A DNA stretch of 61,987 nucleotides from an uncultured Collinsella sp. (GCA_902479095.1 CABSNL010000004.1:1-61987); one strand, 5' to 3'; positions 33,410 to 43,550 are shown, counted from the stretch's first letter. Notes: generated from the letters alone by a model not told the origin. Translations and numbers: made by a program.

Positions 33410-33996
33410 GCGCGGCCTTTGACCTGGTCCTTTTTAGGCGTGATGAGGTTGGAGACCGCCTTGTACACCGCGAGCGTCAATACCGAGTTAAGCACGGTCT
33501 TGATAAGGTTGAACGGCAGCACGGCAGGAATCATGAGCGGGGCAATCACATCGACCGAGCCATACCAGAACCAAACGCCAATGGTAAGGTTTGCGACCAT
33601 AGACAACGCCGTAGCGGCAATAACACCGAGCACCAGGCCAATCACTGCACCCTTATAGGTATGTATCTTCTGATAGACGATAGCCGCAGGCAGAATGTAG
33701 CCCAGCGTGGCAACCAGGTTCATAAGCGCGCCGACCCAGTCACCCGTGGTGAGCGCATGGATAACGATAGCCATAGCGGCAACAGCAGTGCCGGCGCCAG
33801 GACCATACGCAAACCCGCACACCATCGCCGGTACCAGCGACGGGTCATACGTCAAAAACGGCGCCGAAGGAAGGATAGGCAGCTGCACGTACATAAACAG
33901 GGCGCCCAAAGCGCACATCAACGCCATGGTAACGAGCTGATTGGTGCTCCACCTATTCGTGTTCTCAAAATGGATATGCTGCGACTGTTCAGACAT
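33406..33996 (-). CDS. ribU: Riboflavin ECF transporter substrate-binding component
   Basis: 196-aa S component with about six helices; captures riboflavin (FMN in some homologues) outside the membrane. ALMCALGALFMYVQLPILPSAPFLTYDPSLVPAMVCGFAYGPG matches the loop-1/helix-2 region of RibU-like proteins, and the C-terminus ends in basic KKDQVKGRA. The specificity call rests mainly on the FMN riboswitch directly upstream. The start at 33996 (MSEQSQHIHF) has AGGTG 6-7 nt before it; the ATG at 34017 lies inside the conserved 3' end of the riboswitch and is rejected. It leads ribU-ecfAA-ecfT and two split-barrel genes. Confidence 0.88.
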   Translation of the reverse strand: MSEQSQHIHFENTNRWSTNQLVTMALMCALGALFMYVQLPILPSAPFLTYDPSLVPAMVCGFAYGPGAGTAVAAMAIVIHALTTGDWVGALMNLVATLGYILPAAIVYQKIHTYKGAVIGLVLGVIAATALSMVANLTIGVWFWYGSVDVIAPLMIPAVLPFNLIKTVLNSVLTLAVYKAVSNLITPKKDQVKGRA

Positions 33997-34014
33997 AAGA
34001 TCACCTGCCTCTTT

Positions 34015-34188
34015 CATCCGGACTCTAACCGTTGGTACTGGGATCTCACCAGTTCAGCCGGCATGCGAACCAACGCACACACGGGTCGCGGACTCATCGG
34101 CTCGGTCGCAGGCATCTCACCTGCGCCACGGCGTCCCTTTGACACCGCCCGATTTACCGCCAGTGGGGAATTCCACCCCGCCCTGAAA
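34015..34188 (-). ncRNA. FMN riboswitch (RFN element)
   Basis: The minus strand carries the RFN conserved blocks in order: TTCAGGGCGGGG, TGGAATTCCCC, GGCGGTAAATCGGGC, GTGAGATGCCTGCGACC, GAGCCGATGAGTCC, GAACTGGTGAGATCCCAGT and CCAACGGTTAGAGTCCGGATG. The closing helix pairs CAGGGC-type 5' bases with the GGATG-side end. The 3' end lies 18 nt from the ribU start and overlaps no separate terminator, so it may act on translation initiation. FMN binding should lower expression of the import operon. Confidence 0.95.
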
Positions 34189-34199
34189 CAGCAATTGCA

Positions 34200-34227
34200 A
34201 GTGTAGCACGAGCAGGTTTTCGCGCAA
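34200..34227 (-). promoter_or_regulatory. Candidate sigma-A promoter for the flavin operon
   Basis: TTGCGC (34222-34227) and TACACT (34200-34205) on the minus strand are 16 nt apart. Transcription would start about 10 nt before the riboswitch. Confidence 0.55.
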
Positions 34228-34398
34228 GTATGCCGAGGGTAATTTATGGTGGGGATCAGCTGCCGCAACAACCACGTTCCCCACCCATCCCAAAGTAACG
34301 CGCTTTTCGCGGCAAAGCCGCGAAACAGCGAAAGGGACACGTATCCCCATCAACCACATTCTCCGCCCACGCCGACCTCAAGGCCGTAAACGCAGGGG

Positions 34399-34533
34399 AT
34401 CCGGGGGCGTGACGGGGTTTCTCTCCGGAACATTCCGCAGGACGCAAAGAGGCTCCGCAGCGCGAAGCGCGATGCGGAGCCTCTTTGCATGTCCGAGGAC
34501 GTTCCGGAGAGAAACCCCGTCACGCCCCCGGAT
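34399..34533. repeat. 135-bp nested inverted repeat downstream of groEL
   Basis: The outer arms 34399-34431 and 34501-34533 are perfect 33-bp inverted copies. The inner arms, GCAAAGAGGCTCCGCA (34444-34459) and 34473-34488, are 16 bp perfect, around GCGC-GAA-GCGC. Between them GGAC (34440-34443) can pair with GTCC (34491-34494). The outer arm's end lies about 30 nt past the groEL stop. There is no T tract. The middle part resembles that of the element at 36729-36927. Confidence 0.85.
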
Positions 34534-34563
34534 TCCCGGTGGGAGTTCTAGACCTTGTCGGCC

Positions 34564-36201
34564 TTAGTACATACCGCCGCCCTGCTGACCAGCGGTGGCA
34601 GCAGCGATAGCGTCCTCAAGCTGAGTGTTCTTGGGCACATCGGAGACGGTGGCCTCGGTGATGAGGATCAGGCTGGCGACAGAAGCAGCGTTCTGCAGGG
34701 TGACGCGGCTGACCTTGACGGGGTCGAGGACGCCCATCTCGATCATGTCGCCCCACTCGCCGTTGGCAGAGTTGAGACCCTGGCCGGCGGGCAGCTCGGC
34801 AACCTTGTCGACCACGACAGCGCCCTCAAAACCAGCGTTCTTGGCGATGGTAGCAACCGGAGCAGTCAGAGCCTTCTTGACGATGTCGACACCGATCTTC
34901 TCCTCGGGGTCGTCGAGTTCAACGGCGTCGAGCGCAGGAGCAGCGTCCATGAAGGCGACGCCGCCACCGGCGACAATGCCCTCCTCAACAGCAGCGCGGG
35001 TTGCCTGCAGGGCGTCCTCGACGCGGTGCTTGATCTCCTTGAGCTCAGACTCGGTAGCAGCGCCGACCTTGATGACGGCAACGCCACCGGAGAGCTTGGC
35101 CAGGCGCTCCTGGAGCTTCTCACGGTCGAAGTCAGAGGTGGTGTTCTCCATCTCACCCTTGATCTGAGCGATACGAGCGTCGATGGCCTCCTTGGAGCCA
35201 GCGCCACCGACGACGACGGTGTTGTCCTTGGAGATGGTGACGGACTTAGCGGTACCGAGCATATCAGCGGTGATGTCAGCAACCTTCACGCCCAGCTCGT
35301 CCAGGGCAGCCTGGCCACCGGTGAGGACGGCGATGTCCTCGAGGATGCGCTTGCGGCGATCGCCGTAGCCCGGAGCCTTGACGGCGCAGACGTTGAGGGC
35401 GCCACGGATCTTGTTGAGGACCAGGGTCGGCAAAGCCTCGCCGTCGATGTCCTCAGCGATGATGAGCAGGCCGCGGCCAGCGCGCTGGACAGCCTCGAGA
35501 ACGGGCATAATGTCCTGAACGCTGGAGATCTTCTGGTCGGTGATGAGGATGTACGGATCCTTCATCACGGCCTCCATGCGGTCGTTGTCCGTGACGAAGT
35601 AAGCGGAGACATAGCCCTTGTCGAACTGCATGCCCTCGACGGTATCGATGGTGATGTCGAACGTCTGGGAATCTTCGACGGTGATGACGCCGTCCTTGCC
35701 CACGACCTCCATGGCCTCGGCAATCTTCTCGCCGACCTCGGGGTCACCGGCGGAGATGGTACCGACGGAAGCGATCTGCTCCTTGGTCTCGACCGGCTTG
35801 GCCTGTTTCTTCATCTCGGCGACGGCGGCGTTGACGGCCTTGTCGATGCCGCGACGGATGGCCAGCGGGTTGGCGCCAGCGGCGACGTTGCGCAGACCGT
35901 CGTTGACGATGGCCTGGGCGAGCAGGGTTGCGGTGGTGGTGCCGTCACCCACGGTGTCGTTGGTCTTGGTGGCGACCTCCTTCACCAGCTGGGCGCCCAT
36001 GTTCTCGATGTTGTCCTCGAGCTCGATCTCCTTGGCGACGGAAACGCCGTCGTTGGTGATGGTCGGAGCACCGAACGTGCGCTGCAGCGCAACGTAGCGG
36101 CCCTTGGGGCCCATGGTGACGGTAACGGCGTCGGCCAGAGTGTTGACGCCCTTTGCGAGCTTAGCGCGGGCATCGGTGTTGAACGTAATGTTCTTTGCCA
36201 T
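34564..36201 (-). CDS. groEL: Chaperonin GroEL (60 kDa)
   Basis: 545 aa. Folds proteins as a double heptamer ring with GroES, using ATP. The N-terminus MAKNITFNTDARAKLAKGVN, the ATP site TMGPKGRYV and NDGVSVAKEIELED, DGTTTATLLAQAI, the apical domain, GGVAVIKVGAATE and the C-terminal GGM-type tail (QQGGGMY) are all present. It starts 96 nt after groES in one operon. A long inverted repeat lies just past the stop. No CIRCE sequence is seen ahead of the operon, so its heat control is not shown. Confidence 0.98.
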   Translation of the reverse strand: MAKNITFNTDARAKLAKGVNTLADAVTVTMGPKGRYVALQRTFGAPTITNDGVSVAKEIELEDNIENMGAQLVKEVATKTNDTVGDGTTTATLLAQAIVNDGLRNVAAGANPLAIRRGIDKAVNAAVAEMKKQAKPVETKEQIASVGTISAGDPEVGEKIAEAMEVVGKDGVITVEDSQTFDITIDTVEGMQFDKGYVSAYFVTDNDRMEAVMKDPYILITDQKISSVQDIMPVLEAVQRAGRGLLIIAEDIDGEALPTLVLNKIRGALNVCAVKAPGYGDRRKRILEDIAVLTGGQAALDELGVKVADITADMLGTAKSVTISKDNTVVVGGAGSKEAIDARIAQIKGEMENTTSDFDREKLQERLAKLSGGVAVIKVGAATESELKEIKHRVEDALQATRAAVEEGIVAGGGVAFMDAAPALDAVELDDPEEKIGVDIVKKALTAPVATIAKNAGFEGAVVVDKVAELPAGQGLNSANGEWGDMIEMGVLDPVKVSRVTLQNAASVASLILITEATVSDVPKNTQLEDAIAAATAGQQGGGMY

Positions 36202-36297
36202 GGTAGGTAATCCTCCAAAAGAAATGTGACTCGCGTCGCCGCTTCCGAGTCCTATGCGGCGGGCGCGTTCAAAGACGAATCAGAGATTCTGACGAGA

Positions 36298-36591
36298 CTA
36301 GGCCTCGACGACAGCGTAGATGTCGTCGGCGCGCATCAGCAGATACTTCTCGCCGTCGACCTTGACCTCGTTGCCACCGAACTTACCGTAGATGACAACG
36401 TCACCGACCTTGACGTCCATGGGGATGCGCTCACCCTTGTCGTTGACCTTGCCGGCGCCCACGGCAACGATGGTGCCGCGCTGCGGCTTCTCCTGGGCGT
36501 TGCTGGCGATGTACAGACCAGAAGCGGTCTTCTGCTCGGCCTCGTCGGGCTTGACCAGGACGCGATCTGCAAGCGGCTTCAAAGACGACAT
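36298..36591 (-). CDS. groES: Co-chaperonin GroES (10 kDa)
   Basis: 97 aa. Lid of the GroEL chamber. KPLADRVLVKPDEAEQKTASGLYI holds the start of the barrel and the mobile loop; VGAGKVNDKGERIPMDVKVGDVVIYGKFGGNEVKVDGEKYLLMRADDIYAVVE is typical. The start at 36591 (MSSLKPLADR) has AAAGGAGG 8 nt upstream and replaces a longer in-frame start. First gene of groESL. Its promoter must lie between the gene and the nested inverted repeat at 36729-36927. Confidence 0.97.
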   Translation of the reverse strand: MSSLKPLADRVLVKPDEAEQKTASGLYIASNAQEKPQRGTIVAVGAGKVNDKGERIPMDVKVGDVVIYGKFGGNEVKVDGEKYLLMRADDIYAVVEA

Positions 36592-36728
36592 GCTTGTTTC
36601 CTCCTTTGTGGGCCGCGCGGTCATGCCGCGCGGGTTAACCCTTTTTGTTTGCGTACGCGTTGAATGGTACCCACGAATGGCGGGTTATACAACACAGAGT
36701 CAAAAAATCTTATTTTTTGGCACTTAGA

Positions 36729-36927
36729 TTTTCTGAATGCCGGGGGATAACTTGGCAGTGGCTCCCGGGGCGGACCGGAGGGCATGAAGTTTGCTGCTCT
36801 ACAGTCCTGCGCAAGACGGAAAGCACATTAAGTGCTTTCCTTTGCGTGCGGAACTCGCGACAAACTTCATGCCCTCCGGTCCGCCCCGGGAGCCAGGTTG
36901 ACTAACTCGGGCCCGGCATTCAGAAAA
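36729..36927. repeat. 199-bp nested inverted repeat upstream of groES
   Basis: Three nested arm pairs: TTTTCTGAATGCCGGG (36729-36744) with 36912-36927, 16 bp; 36760-36793 with 36861-36894, 34 bp perfect; GGAAAGCAC (36818-36826) with GTGCTTTCC (36832-36840), 9 bp. Near the centre, GCGCAA and TTTGCGTGCGGAA resemble the TTCCGCAGGACGCAAAG segment of the element at 34399-34533, while the outer arms are unrelated. Confidence 0.85.
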
Positions 36928-37429
36928 GTCAGTGCAGCAAAATGGCGATGCGGATAGCGGCATGGGCATGGTTTTCGCCACGCGCACGGGTCCCCCGGGG
37001 AGCACCGTGCATTTTTGGGAATATTCTGCAGACCAGGGTAAATGCATACGCGCCGGACATACCTTTTTGGTCCCAAGGATGCTTTCAGCGGGCGGTTTTG
37101 GTCGGTGGGCAGACCCCGTTGGGACAAATGGGCATACTTCGCGCCGTACCGGACCACAAAATGTCATCGAGCTCCGCGATGCTACCCGACTGCAGCGGCA
37201 CCGGCGGGGCTTGCGGTGCTGAATACTCCGTTTTTTGCACAGCCCAGGCGGGGGTACATCAGGACCAGAAAGAACATCCCAGCCTTTTTATGCAATCTGC
37301 AATGGAAAGTATGCAAAACACCAAGAGACCACATTGCTGATGTCCAAATTAAATGCGCGGGGCAGCGGCGCCCCACCCCACGCTCAAATCAAGCAGAGCA
37401 GGGACGCTCATAGCGAGTCCCCACCGATA

Positions 37430-37477
37430 TACAAACGCGGCTCGAGCGCCATCCCAAAATAGGCTGCCCGAGCCGCG
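37430..37477 (-). terminator. Terminator of the amidohydrolase gene
   Basis: CGCGGCTCG (37436-37444) pairs with CGAGCCGCG (37469-37477), followed by TTTGTAT on the minus strand, 22 nt past the stop codon. Confidence 0.7.
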
Positions 37478-37498
37478 CTTAACGGTACGGCATGATTA

Positions 37499-39136
37499 TT
37501 AGCGCTCATAAATCAAGTTGCCTGCCAGGTAGGTGGCCTGAACCTTGGTGGCTTGCAGCTCTTGGGGGTCGATAGTGAGCGGGTTTTGGTCCAGGACTAC
37601 CAGGTCGGCGTATTTGCCGGGCTCTAGGCTGCCGAGGTTTTGCTCGTCACCTGCTGCGTAGGCGCTACCCAGGGTGTAGTTGCGCAGAGCTGTAGCCGCG
37701 TCGATGCGCTCGCTGGGGAGCCAGCCGCCCTCGGGCCAGTGGCTTTTGGGGTCCTGACGCGTGATAGCCGTGTAGAGCATGTTCATGCTGGTAACGGCTG
37801 TGATGGGGCTATCGGTACCGAAAGCTTGGCGGATGCCGCGCTGCTTATAGGTCGCAAACGGCCACATGATGCGGCTGCGTTCCAGGCCCAGGTCGCGCTC
37901 CGGGCCACCCGGGTCGAGCGTGATATGGCAGGGTTGGCTCGAGGCAATGACGTTGAGTTTGCGCAGACGATCGATGTCACCGGGCAGCAAATTCTCCAGA
38001 TGCTCGAGCGTGTTATGACCGTGCGGGGGCAGACCGTAGAGCTCTGCCGCCTCCTCAAAGATATCGAGCGCAGCATGAATGGCGCCGTCGCCGATAACGT
38101 GGATGCGCACGGTGTGCCCACGCTCGGCTGCCGCCAGAACCAGCTTGCGCATGCGCTCGACGGGAACCGTCAGACGACCCAGGTCGCCCGGGAAGCGCGG
38201 GTTGGTATAGGGCTCAGTGAGGTATGCGGTATGCTCGCTCGACACGCCGTCGAAGAACTGTTTAAAGCCTGGCGCCGAGAGCAGCGCGTTGTTCGCGTAG
38301 CGGGTCTGGAGTTCTTCCAAGCGTGATTGGTCATCCAGCAGCGTGGGAAACAAATGGGCGCGGATGCCCAGCTTGCCGGCGGCCTGCAGCTTGTCGTAAA
38401 CATCGTCGCGAATAAAGTCGCAGCCTGGCATGGGCATGAGCGACATATCGCAAATTGAGGTGATGCCTTGCTCGGCCATACGCTTCATCTGGTCGGCGTA
38501 AGCGCTCGCGATGCGGTCCTCGCCCAGCCACTCAAGGCAGCGCGGTAGCAGCTGCATGGCAGCCGCCTCGTGAGCAATACCCGTGAGCTCGCCGTTTGCG
38601 TCCTTGTCGTAGCTACCGCCCGCTGGTGGCTCGCTGTCGCGCGTGACGCCGAGTGCATCGAGTGCGCGGCTGTTGAGCCACAGCGTGTGCCCGTCGCCCG
38701 AATACATAGCGCAGGGACGATCGGGGAATGCCGCATCGAGCGACGCCTTGGTAGGATGCTCGGGCGGGTCCCAACGGTAGTCGCGCCAGCCCTGCGTCAC
38801 AACCCAAGCGTCGTCGGGCAGGTCCTGGGAAAACTCGAGCGCATGTTGCACCAGCGCCGCCTCGGACGTGCCCATATCCATGAGCATGTACGGCGAGGAA
38901 CCGACCGAGGTATGGAAGAAGTGCAGATGAGCGTCATGGAAACCGGGGCAGACAAACTGCTCGCCGTAGTCGATAACCGACGTAGCGGCGGGAGCGGCGG
39001 CGATCACGTCATCGGGCGCACCGACTGCGACGATACGGTCGCCTGCGATGGCAATCGCCAGCTCGCGGGCGGTATCGATGCCGTCTTGCGCGGTAAAGAC
39101 GTTCTTGGAGCGGATAATCCGATCGATATGTTGCAT
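37499..39136 (-). CDS. YtcJ-like metal-dependent amidohydrolase
   Basis: 545-aa member of amidohydrolase family 3; substrate unknown. The metal-binding HxH is in CPGFHDAHLHFFH (about residue 65); IHVIGDGAIHAALD, NTLEHLENLLPGDI and FGTDSPITAVTSM supply further ligands, and the C-terminus LEPGKYADLVVLDQNPL closes the small beta domain. A start at 39136 (MQHIDRII) with GGGG 6 nt upstream is chosen; ATGs 2 and 4 codons earlier are possible. The frame stays open far upstream, but only antisense to the M20 gene. It is divergent from that peptidase across 168 nt, which suggests shared control. Confidence 0.88.
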   Translation of the reverse strand: MQHIDRIIRSKNVFTAQDGIDTARELAIAIAGDRIVAVGAPDDVIAAAPAATSVIDYGEQFVCPGFHDAHLHFFHTSVGSSPYMLMDMGTSEAALVQHALEFSQDLPDDAWVVTQGWRDYRWDPPEHPTKASLDAAFPDRPCAMYSGDGHTLWLNSRALDALGVTRDSEPPAGGSYDKDANGELTGIAHEAAAMQLLPRCLEWLGEDRIASAYADQMKRMAEQGITSICDMSLMPMPGCDFIRDDVYDKLQAAGKLGIRAHLFPTLLDDQSRLEELQTRYANNALLSAPGFKQFFDGVSSEHTAYLTEPYTNPRFPGDLGRLTVPVERMRKLVLAAAERGHTVRIHVIGDGAIHAALDIFEEAAELYGLPPHGHNTLEHLENLLPGDIDRLRKLNVIASSQPCHITLDPGGPERDLGLERSRIMWPFATYKQRGIRQAFGTDSPITAVTSMNMLYTAITRQDPKSHWPEGGWLPSERIDAATALRNYTLGSAYAAGDEQNLGSLEPGKYADLVVLDQNPLTIDPQELQATKVQATYLAGNLIYER

Positions 39137-39304
39137 GGGCATCCCCATCTCTGGCAGGAAATTCAACACCCCCGAGTGTACTCCCCCGCCCTTGTAACAA
39201 AACCCCAAGCGGCAAACGGCAACTTTACCAGCCCTAGCGGCAGGTGGCATACTGGAGAGAGCCTGTACGATTTTGCGATCAACCCAGCAAGGAGCAAATC
39301 GACC

Positions 39305-40768
39305 ATGACGAAGACCAAGGCACAGCAGATTATGGCGGCGACCGAGGCTCGCGCGGCTGACGACGTCACCGCAGCCATCAAAGATATCGCTACCGAGTTT
39401 GAGCCCTATATCATCAAGCAGCGCCGCCACTTCCATAAGCACCCGGAGCTGAGCCTCGCCGAGGAGCGCACGACCTCCGACATCGCCAACCAGCTTGACG
39501 CCATGAATATCCCCTACGAGCGTCCCCTTAAGACGGGCCTTGTGGCGACCCTTCGCGGCACCGCGCCGGATGCCTACCGCGAGGACGGCACGCCACGCCG
39601 CCGCATCCTGCTGCGCGCCGACATCGATGCCCTGCCCGTCACCGAGCAGACCGGCGAGGAGTTCGCCAGCGTCAACGAGGGCTGCATGCACGCCTGCGGC
39701 CACGACTGCCATATCGCCATGATGCTCGGAACGCTGCAAATCCTGCGCCATATGACCGACGACATCCACGGCGAAGTCCGCATCGTATTCCAGCCCAGCG
39801 AGGAAAACGGCCAGGGCGCTAAGCTCATGATCGGCACGGGTGTGCTCGACGGCGTCGATGGCGCCTACGCCGCGCACATCTGGAGTGAGGTCGACGCCGG
39901 CACCGTGAGCTGCGAGCCCGGACCGCGCATGGCCAATACCGACTGGTTCCGTATCGATGTACGCGGCACCTCGTGCCACGGCGCCATGCCCCAGCGCGGT
40001 CACGACGCCGTCATGGTGGCCGCAGAGATCGTCAACGCCCTGCAGACCATCGTCTCGCGCGAGATCAGCCCCTACGAGCCGGCTGTCATCACCGTCGGCG
40101 AGCTGCACGGCGGCACCGCACGCAACGTTATCGCCGGCACGGCCTACCTCGCCGGCACGGTGCGCACCTACGGCGATTCGACCCACGAGGAAATGCCGGA
40201 GCTTATGCGCCGCATCGTGGAGCATACCGCGGCCGCCTTGGGCGCCGAGGCAGAGCTCACCGACTACACCATCGCCAACTACAAGGTCGAAAACGACGCC
40301 GCCTCGAGCGAGCGCTGCCGTCAGGCTGTAATCAAGTGCCTGGGCCCCACCGGCCAAGGCCATTATCGCGGCACGCTTTCGGGCGAGGATTTTTCGGAGT
40401 ACCTGCGTCGCGTACCGGGCGTGCTCGCCTTTGTAGGTACGCGCAACCCCAAGATTGGCGCCACGTACGCCCAACATTCCTGCTTCTACAAGATCGACGA
40501 GACCGTGCTGGCAAAGGGCTCCATGGTGGCCGCCCAGTATGCTATCGACTTTTTGGCCGAGCCCACGCAAGAGGAGCTCGACGGCCCCGCGATTACCGCG
40601 GTCGCCGAAACCAACCCCGATCTGGCCGCCAAGTTGCGCTCTGCCAAGGCGACGACCGCCGAGGCTCGCGACGCCATCCATGATGCCCGAACGGCTCGCC
40701 ATGCCGCGATCAAGGGCATCCACGACGCACGCGCCGCTGCACGCCGCGAGGAGAAGCACGACGAGTAG
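39305..40768 (+). CDS. M20-family amidohydrolase (N-acyl-amino-acid hydrolase-like)
   Basis: 487 aa; M20D zinc amidohydrolases remove acyl or aminobenzoyl groups from amino acids or peptides. RRHFHKHPELSLAEERT, LLRADIDALPVTEQTGEEFAS, metal site GCMHACGHDCHIAMMLG (Cys and His ligands), FQPSEENGQGAKLMI, GTSCHGAMPQRGHDAVMVAAEIV and GTLSGEDFSEY are in order. Residues about 430-487 are an extra Ala/Arg-rich helical tail (HDARTARHAAIKGIHDARAAARREEK), likely a coiled coil. AAGGAG lies 10 nt before the ATG. It is divergent from the amidohydrolase and ends at a bidirectional terminator. The exact substrate is unknown. Confidence 0.88.
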   Translation: MTKTKAQQIMAATEARAADDVTAAIKDIATEFEPYIIKQRRHFHKHPELSLAEERTTSDIANQLDAMNIPYERPLKTGLVATLRGTAPDAYREDGTPRRRILLRADIDALPVTEQTGEEFASVNEGCMHACGHDCHIAMMLGTLQILRHMTDDIHGEVRIVFQPSEENGQGAKLMIGTGVLDGVDGAYAAHIWSEVDAGTVSCEPGPRMANTDWFRIDVRGTSCHGAMPQRGHDAVMVAAEIVNALQTIVSREISPYEPAVITVGELHGGTARNVIAGTAYLAGTVRTYGDSTHEEMPELMRRIVEHTAAALGAEAELTDYTIANYKVENDAASSERCRQAVIKCLGPTGQGHYRGTLSGEDFSEYLRRVPGVLAFVGTRNPKIGATYAQHSCFYKIDETVLAKGSMVAAQYAIDFLAEPTQEELDGPAITAVAETNPDLAAKLRSAKATTAEARDAIHDARTARHAAIKGIHDARAAARREEKHDE

Positions 40769-40814
40769 TCGATTCGCTGGCATCTCGCAGTCATAGCCAC
40801 ATCGCGATGTCAAA

Positions 40815-40848
40815 GCGGGGGCGGACGTTTCGACACGTCCGCCCCCGC
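40815..40848. terminator. Bidirectional terminator between two convergent genes
   Basis: A 14-bp stem, GCGGGGGCGGACGT (40815-40828) with 40835-40848, sits between the M20 gene (plus) and the zinc-ribbon protein gene (minus). The T runs on either side are short. Confidence 0.75.
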
Positions 40849-40908
40849 TCATTCTTCAAGCGCTATTTCTACTATTTCTACCCCGTCCCCAAATGGCAGA
40901 CGGCATGG

Positions 40909-42204
<1,296 letters not shown>

Positions 42205-42354
42205 CGAAATCATCCCTTCGTATCTAGAGCGAATCACCTGGATCGCAAACGATGTCTTTGGCATCATTATCACCCAATGTGAGGACAAATACTCTTAGAT
42301 GACGTATTTGCAACGCGCGAGGCGCTTTTCGATTGTTTGATGAGTGTGTCCGCG

Positions 42355-43377
42355 CTAGTTCGTTCCGCGGAAGCCCTTGCCGACGATCTCGGAGCTGTCG
42401 ACGATCGTGATAAAGGCACCCGGATCGACTTCGCGCGCATAGCGGCGCAGTTGCACGGCCTCGCGACGGCTCAGCACGCTCATGATCACCGTCACACACT
42501 TGCCCGAGAAGGCACCGTAGCCCCGGCTGATGGTCGCCGTGCGGTTGAGATGCTTGACGATAAACTCCTCGACCTTAAGGGGCTCGGAACAAATGACCGT
42601 GCAGACTTTGCGCAGGTGAATGCTCTCAATGGCTTTGTCGACCACAAGCGTCTTGGCAAACAGGCCGAGCACGCAATACAGACCGACACGCGGGCCATAC
42701 AAAAAGGCCGCGATGGTCACGATGCCGATATCGACCAGTAGCAGGGCGCGGCCAATCTCGAGCGTGGTACGGCGTTTGAGGATCATAGCGAGAATGTCCG
42801 TGCCACCCGTCGAGGCGCCGATGTCAAAGACGATGGCACTGCCGAGCGCCGGCAAGATGACGGCAAAGCACAGGTCGAGCCACATATCACCCGTCAGAGA
42901 GACATCGGTCGGAATGAAGAGCTCAAACAGCGAGACGTAGGCGGACAGCGCAAACGAGGCGAAGACGCTCCAAAGAATCGCCTTGCGCTCCAAAAAGATA
43001 AAGCCCAAAACGACGAGAACCGCGTTGATAATCCACATAAAGACGCCGACGGGCAGAGTCGGGAACAGCGTGGACAGAATGACCGACATGCCCGAGGTGC
43101 CGCCAAAAGCAAAGTGATTAGGGGTTTTAAACGCAACGATGGCAAAGGCCGTAAGAATCAGACCCAGATTGAGCTCGGCAAAAAAGCGCGGGAAGCCTGG
43201 CTCCTGGCTGCGCTTTTGGCCGGCACGCTCGCCGCGCTCGATATCGGTGCGATCGACCACGCGCTCCATCGGCACTACGGGAGGACGATGCATCTCCTCG
43301 GCAGCACGCGATGCCGCCTCTGCCGCGGCGGCCTCAATCGCCCATGCCTTGCTTTCTGTTTCGTGCTCGTCGGCCAT
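42355..43377 (-). CDS. YitT family membrane protein (DUF161/DUF2179)
   Basis: 340 aa. An Ala/Glu-rich cytoplasmic N-tail of about 65 residues precedes five hydrophobic segments (about 72-260; FGGTSGMSVILSTLFPTLPVG, FDIGASTGGTDILAMILKRRT are family motifs) and a soluble C-terminal DUF2179 ferredoxin-like domain (about 265-335, TATISRGYGAFSGKCVTVIMSVLSRREAVQLRRYAREVDPGAFITI). Function unknown; some homologues are suggested transporters. GAGGGG lies 8 nt before the ATG. It appears to stand alone. Confidence 0.88.
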   Translation of the reverse strand: MADEHETESKAWAIEAAAAEAASRAAEEMHRPPVVPMERVVDRTDIERGERAGQKRSQEPGFPRFFAELNLGLILTAFAIVAFKTPNHFAFGGTSGMSVILSTLFPTLPVGVFMWIINAVLVVLGFIFLERKAILWSVFASFALSAYVSLFELFIPTDVSLTGDMWLDLCFAVILPALGSAIVFDIGASTGGTDILAMILKRRTTLEIGRALLLVDIGIVTIAAFLYGPRVGLYCVLGLFAKTLVVDKAIESIHLRKVCTVICSEPLKVEEFIVKHLNRTATISRGYGAFSGKCVTVIMSVLSRREAVQLRRYAREVDPGAFITIVDSSEIVGKGFRGTN

Positions 43378-43550
43378 TACGGCAACCCCTCGTTAACAAT
43401 TTGGAAACAATGCGCCCATTAGGGTAACGCGGAACGCGACGATTGCAACCCCTAGTTAGACGAGCGGTATGCCTACATCGGGGGGCATACAAATAACGGC
43501 CGGCCACGCTTTTGCTTGCGCGGTCGGCCGTTTAACGTTTTCGCAGATAA

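Larger units (their letters stand above)
34189..34563. other. Intergenic region between ribU leader and groEL
   Basis: 375 nt. Besides the promoter above and the long inverted repeat (34399-34533), it holds GGTGGGGA/TCCCCACC (about 34248-34285) and CGCGGC-AAA-GCCGCG (about 34308-34322), plus an AAGGGACACG stretch near 34331. No gene is seen. Confidence 0.6.
36592..37498. other. Long non-coding stretch upstream of groES
   Basis: 907 nt. 36592-36728 should hold the groES promoter; a TATAAC near 36690 is the only -10-like site noticed and has no good -35. 36729-36927 is the second nested inverted repeat. 36928-37429 has several GC hairpins: GCACGG/CCGTGC around TCCCC/GGGGA (36984-37010) then ATTTTT, and GCACCG/CGGTGC (37198-37219). 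Blocks near 37040-37075 and 37130-37155 look like weak inverted relatives, each with GGGAC or GGTCCC. The frames of 90-130 codons on both strands lack ribosome sites and family features. Confidence 0.55.

Noticed and set aside
36592..36950. CIRCE element or HAIR box before groES
   Set aside because: No TTAGCACTC/GAGTGCTAA or CTTGAGT/ACTCAAG pair was found by reading both strands.
36799..37222. Overlapping frames of 90-130 codons on both strands
   Set aside because: They span the nested inverted repeat and GC hairpins, lack ribosome sites and resemble no family.
39137..40852. N-terminal extension of the amidohydrolase frame (total 1117 codons)
   Set aside because: It is antisense to the M20 peptidase, which has clear motifs and a ribosome site. 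The Ala/Gly/His-rich extension has no domain.
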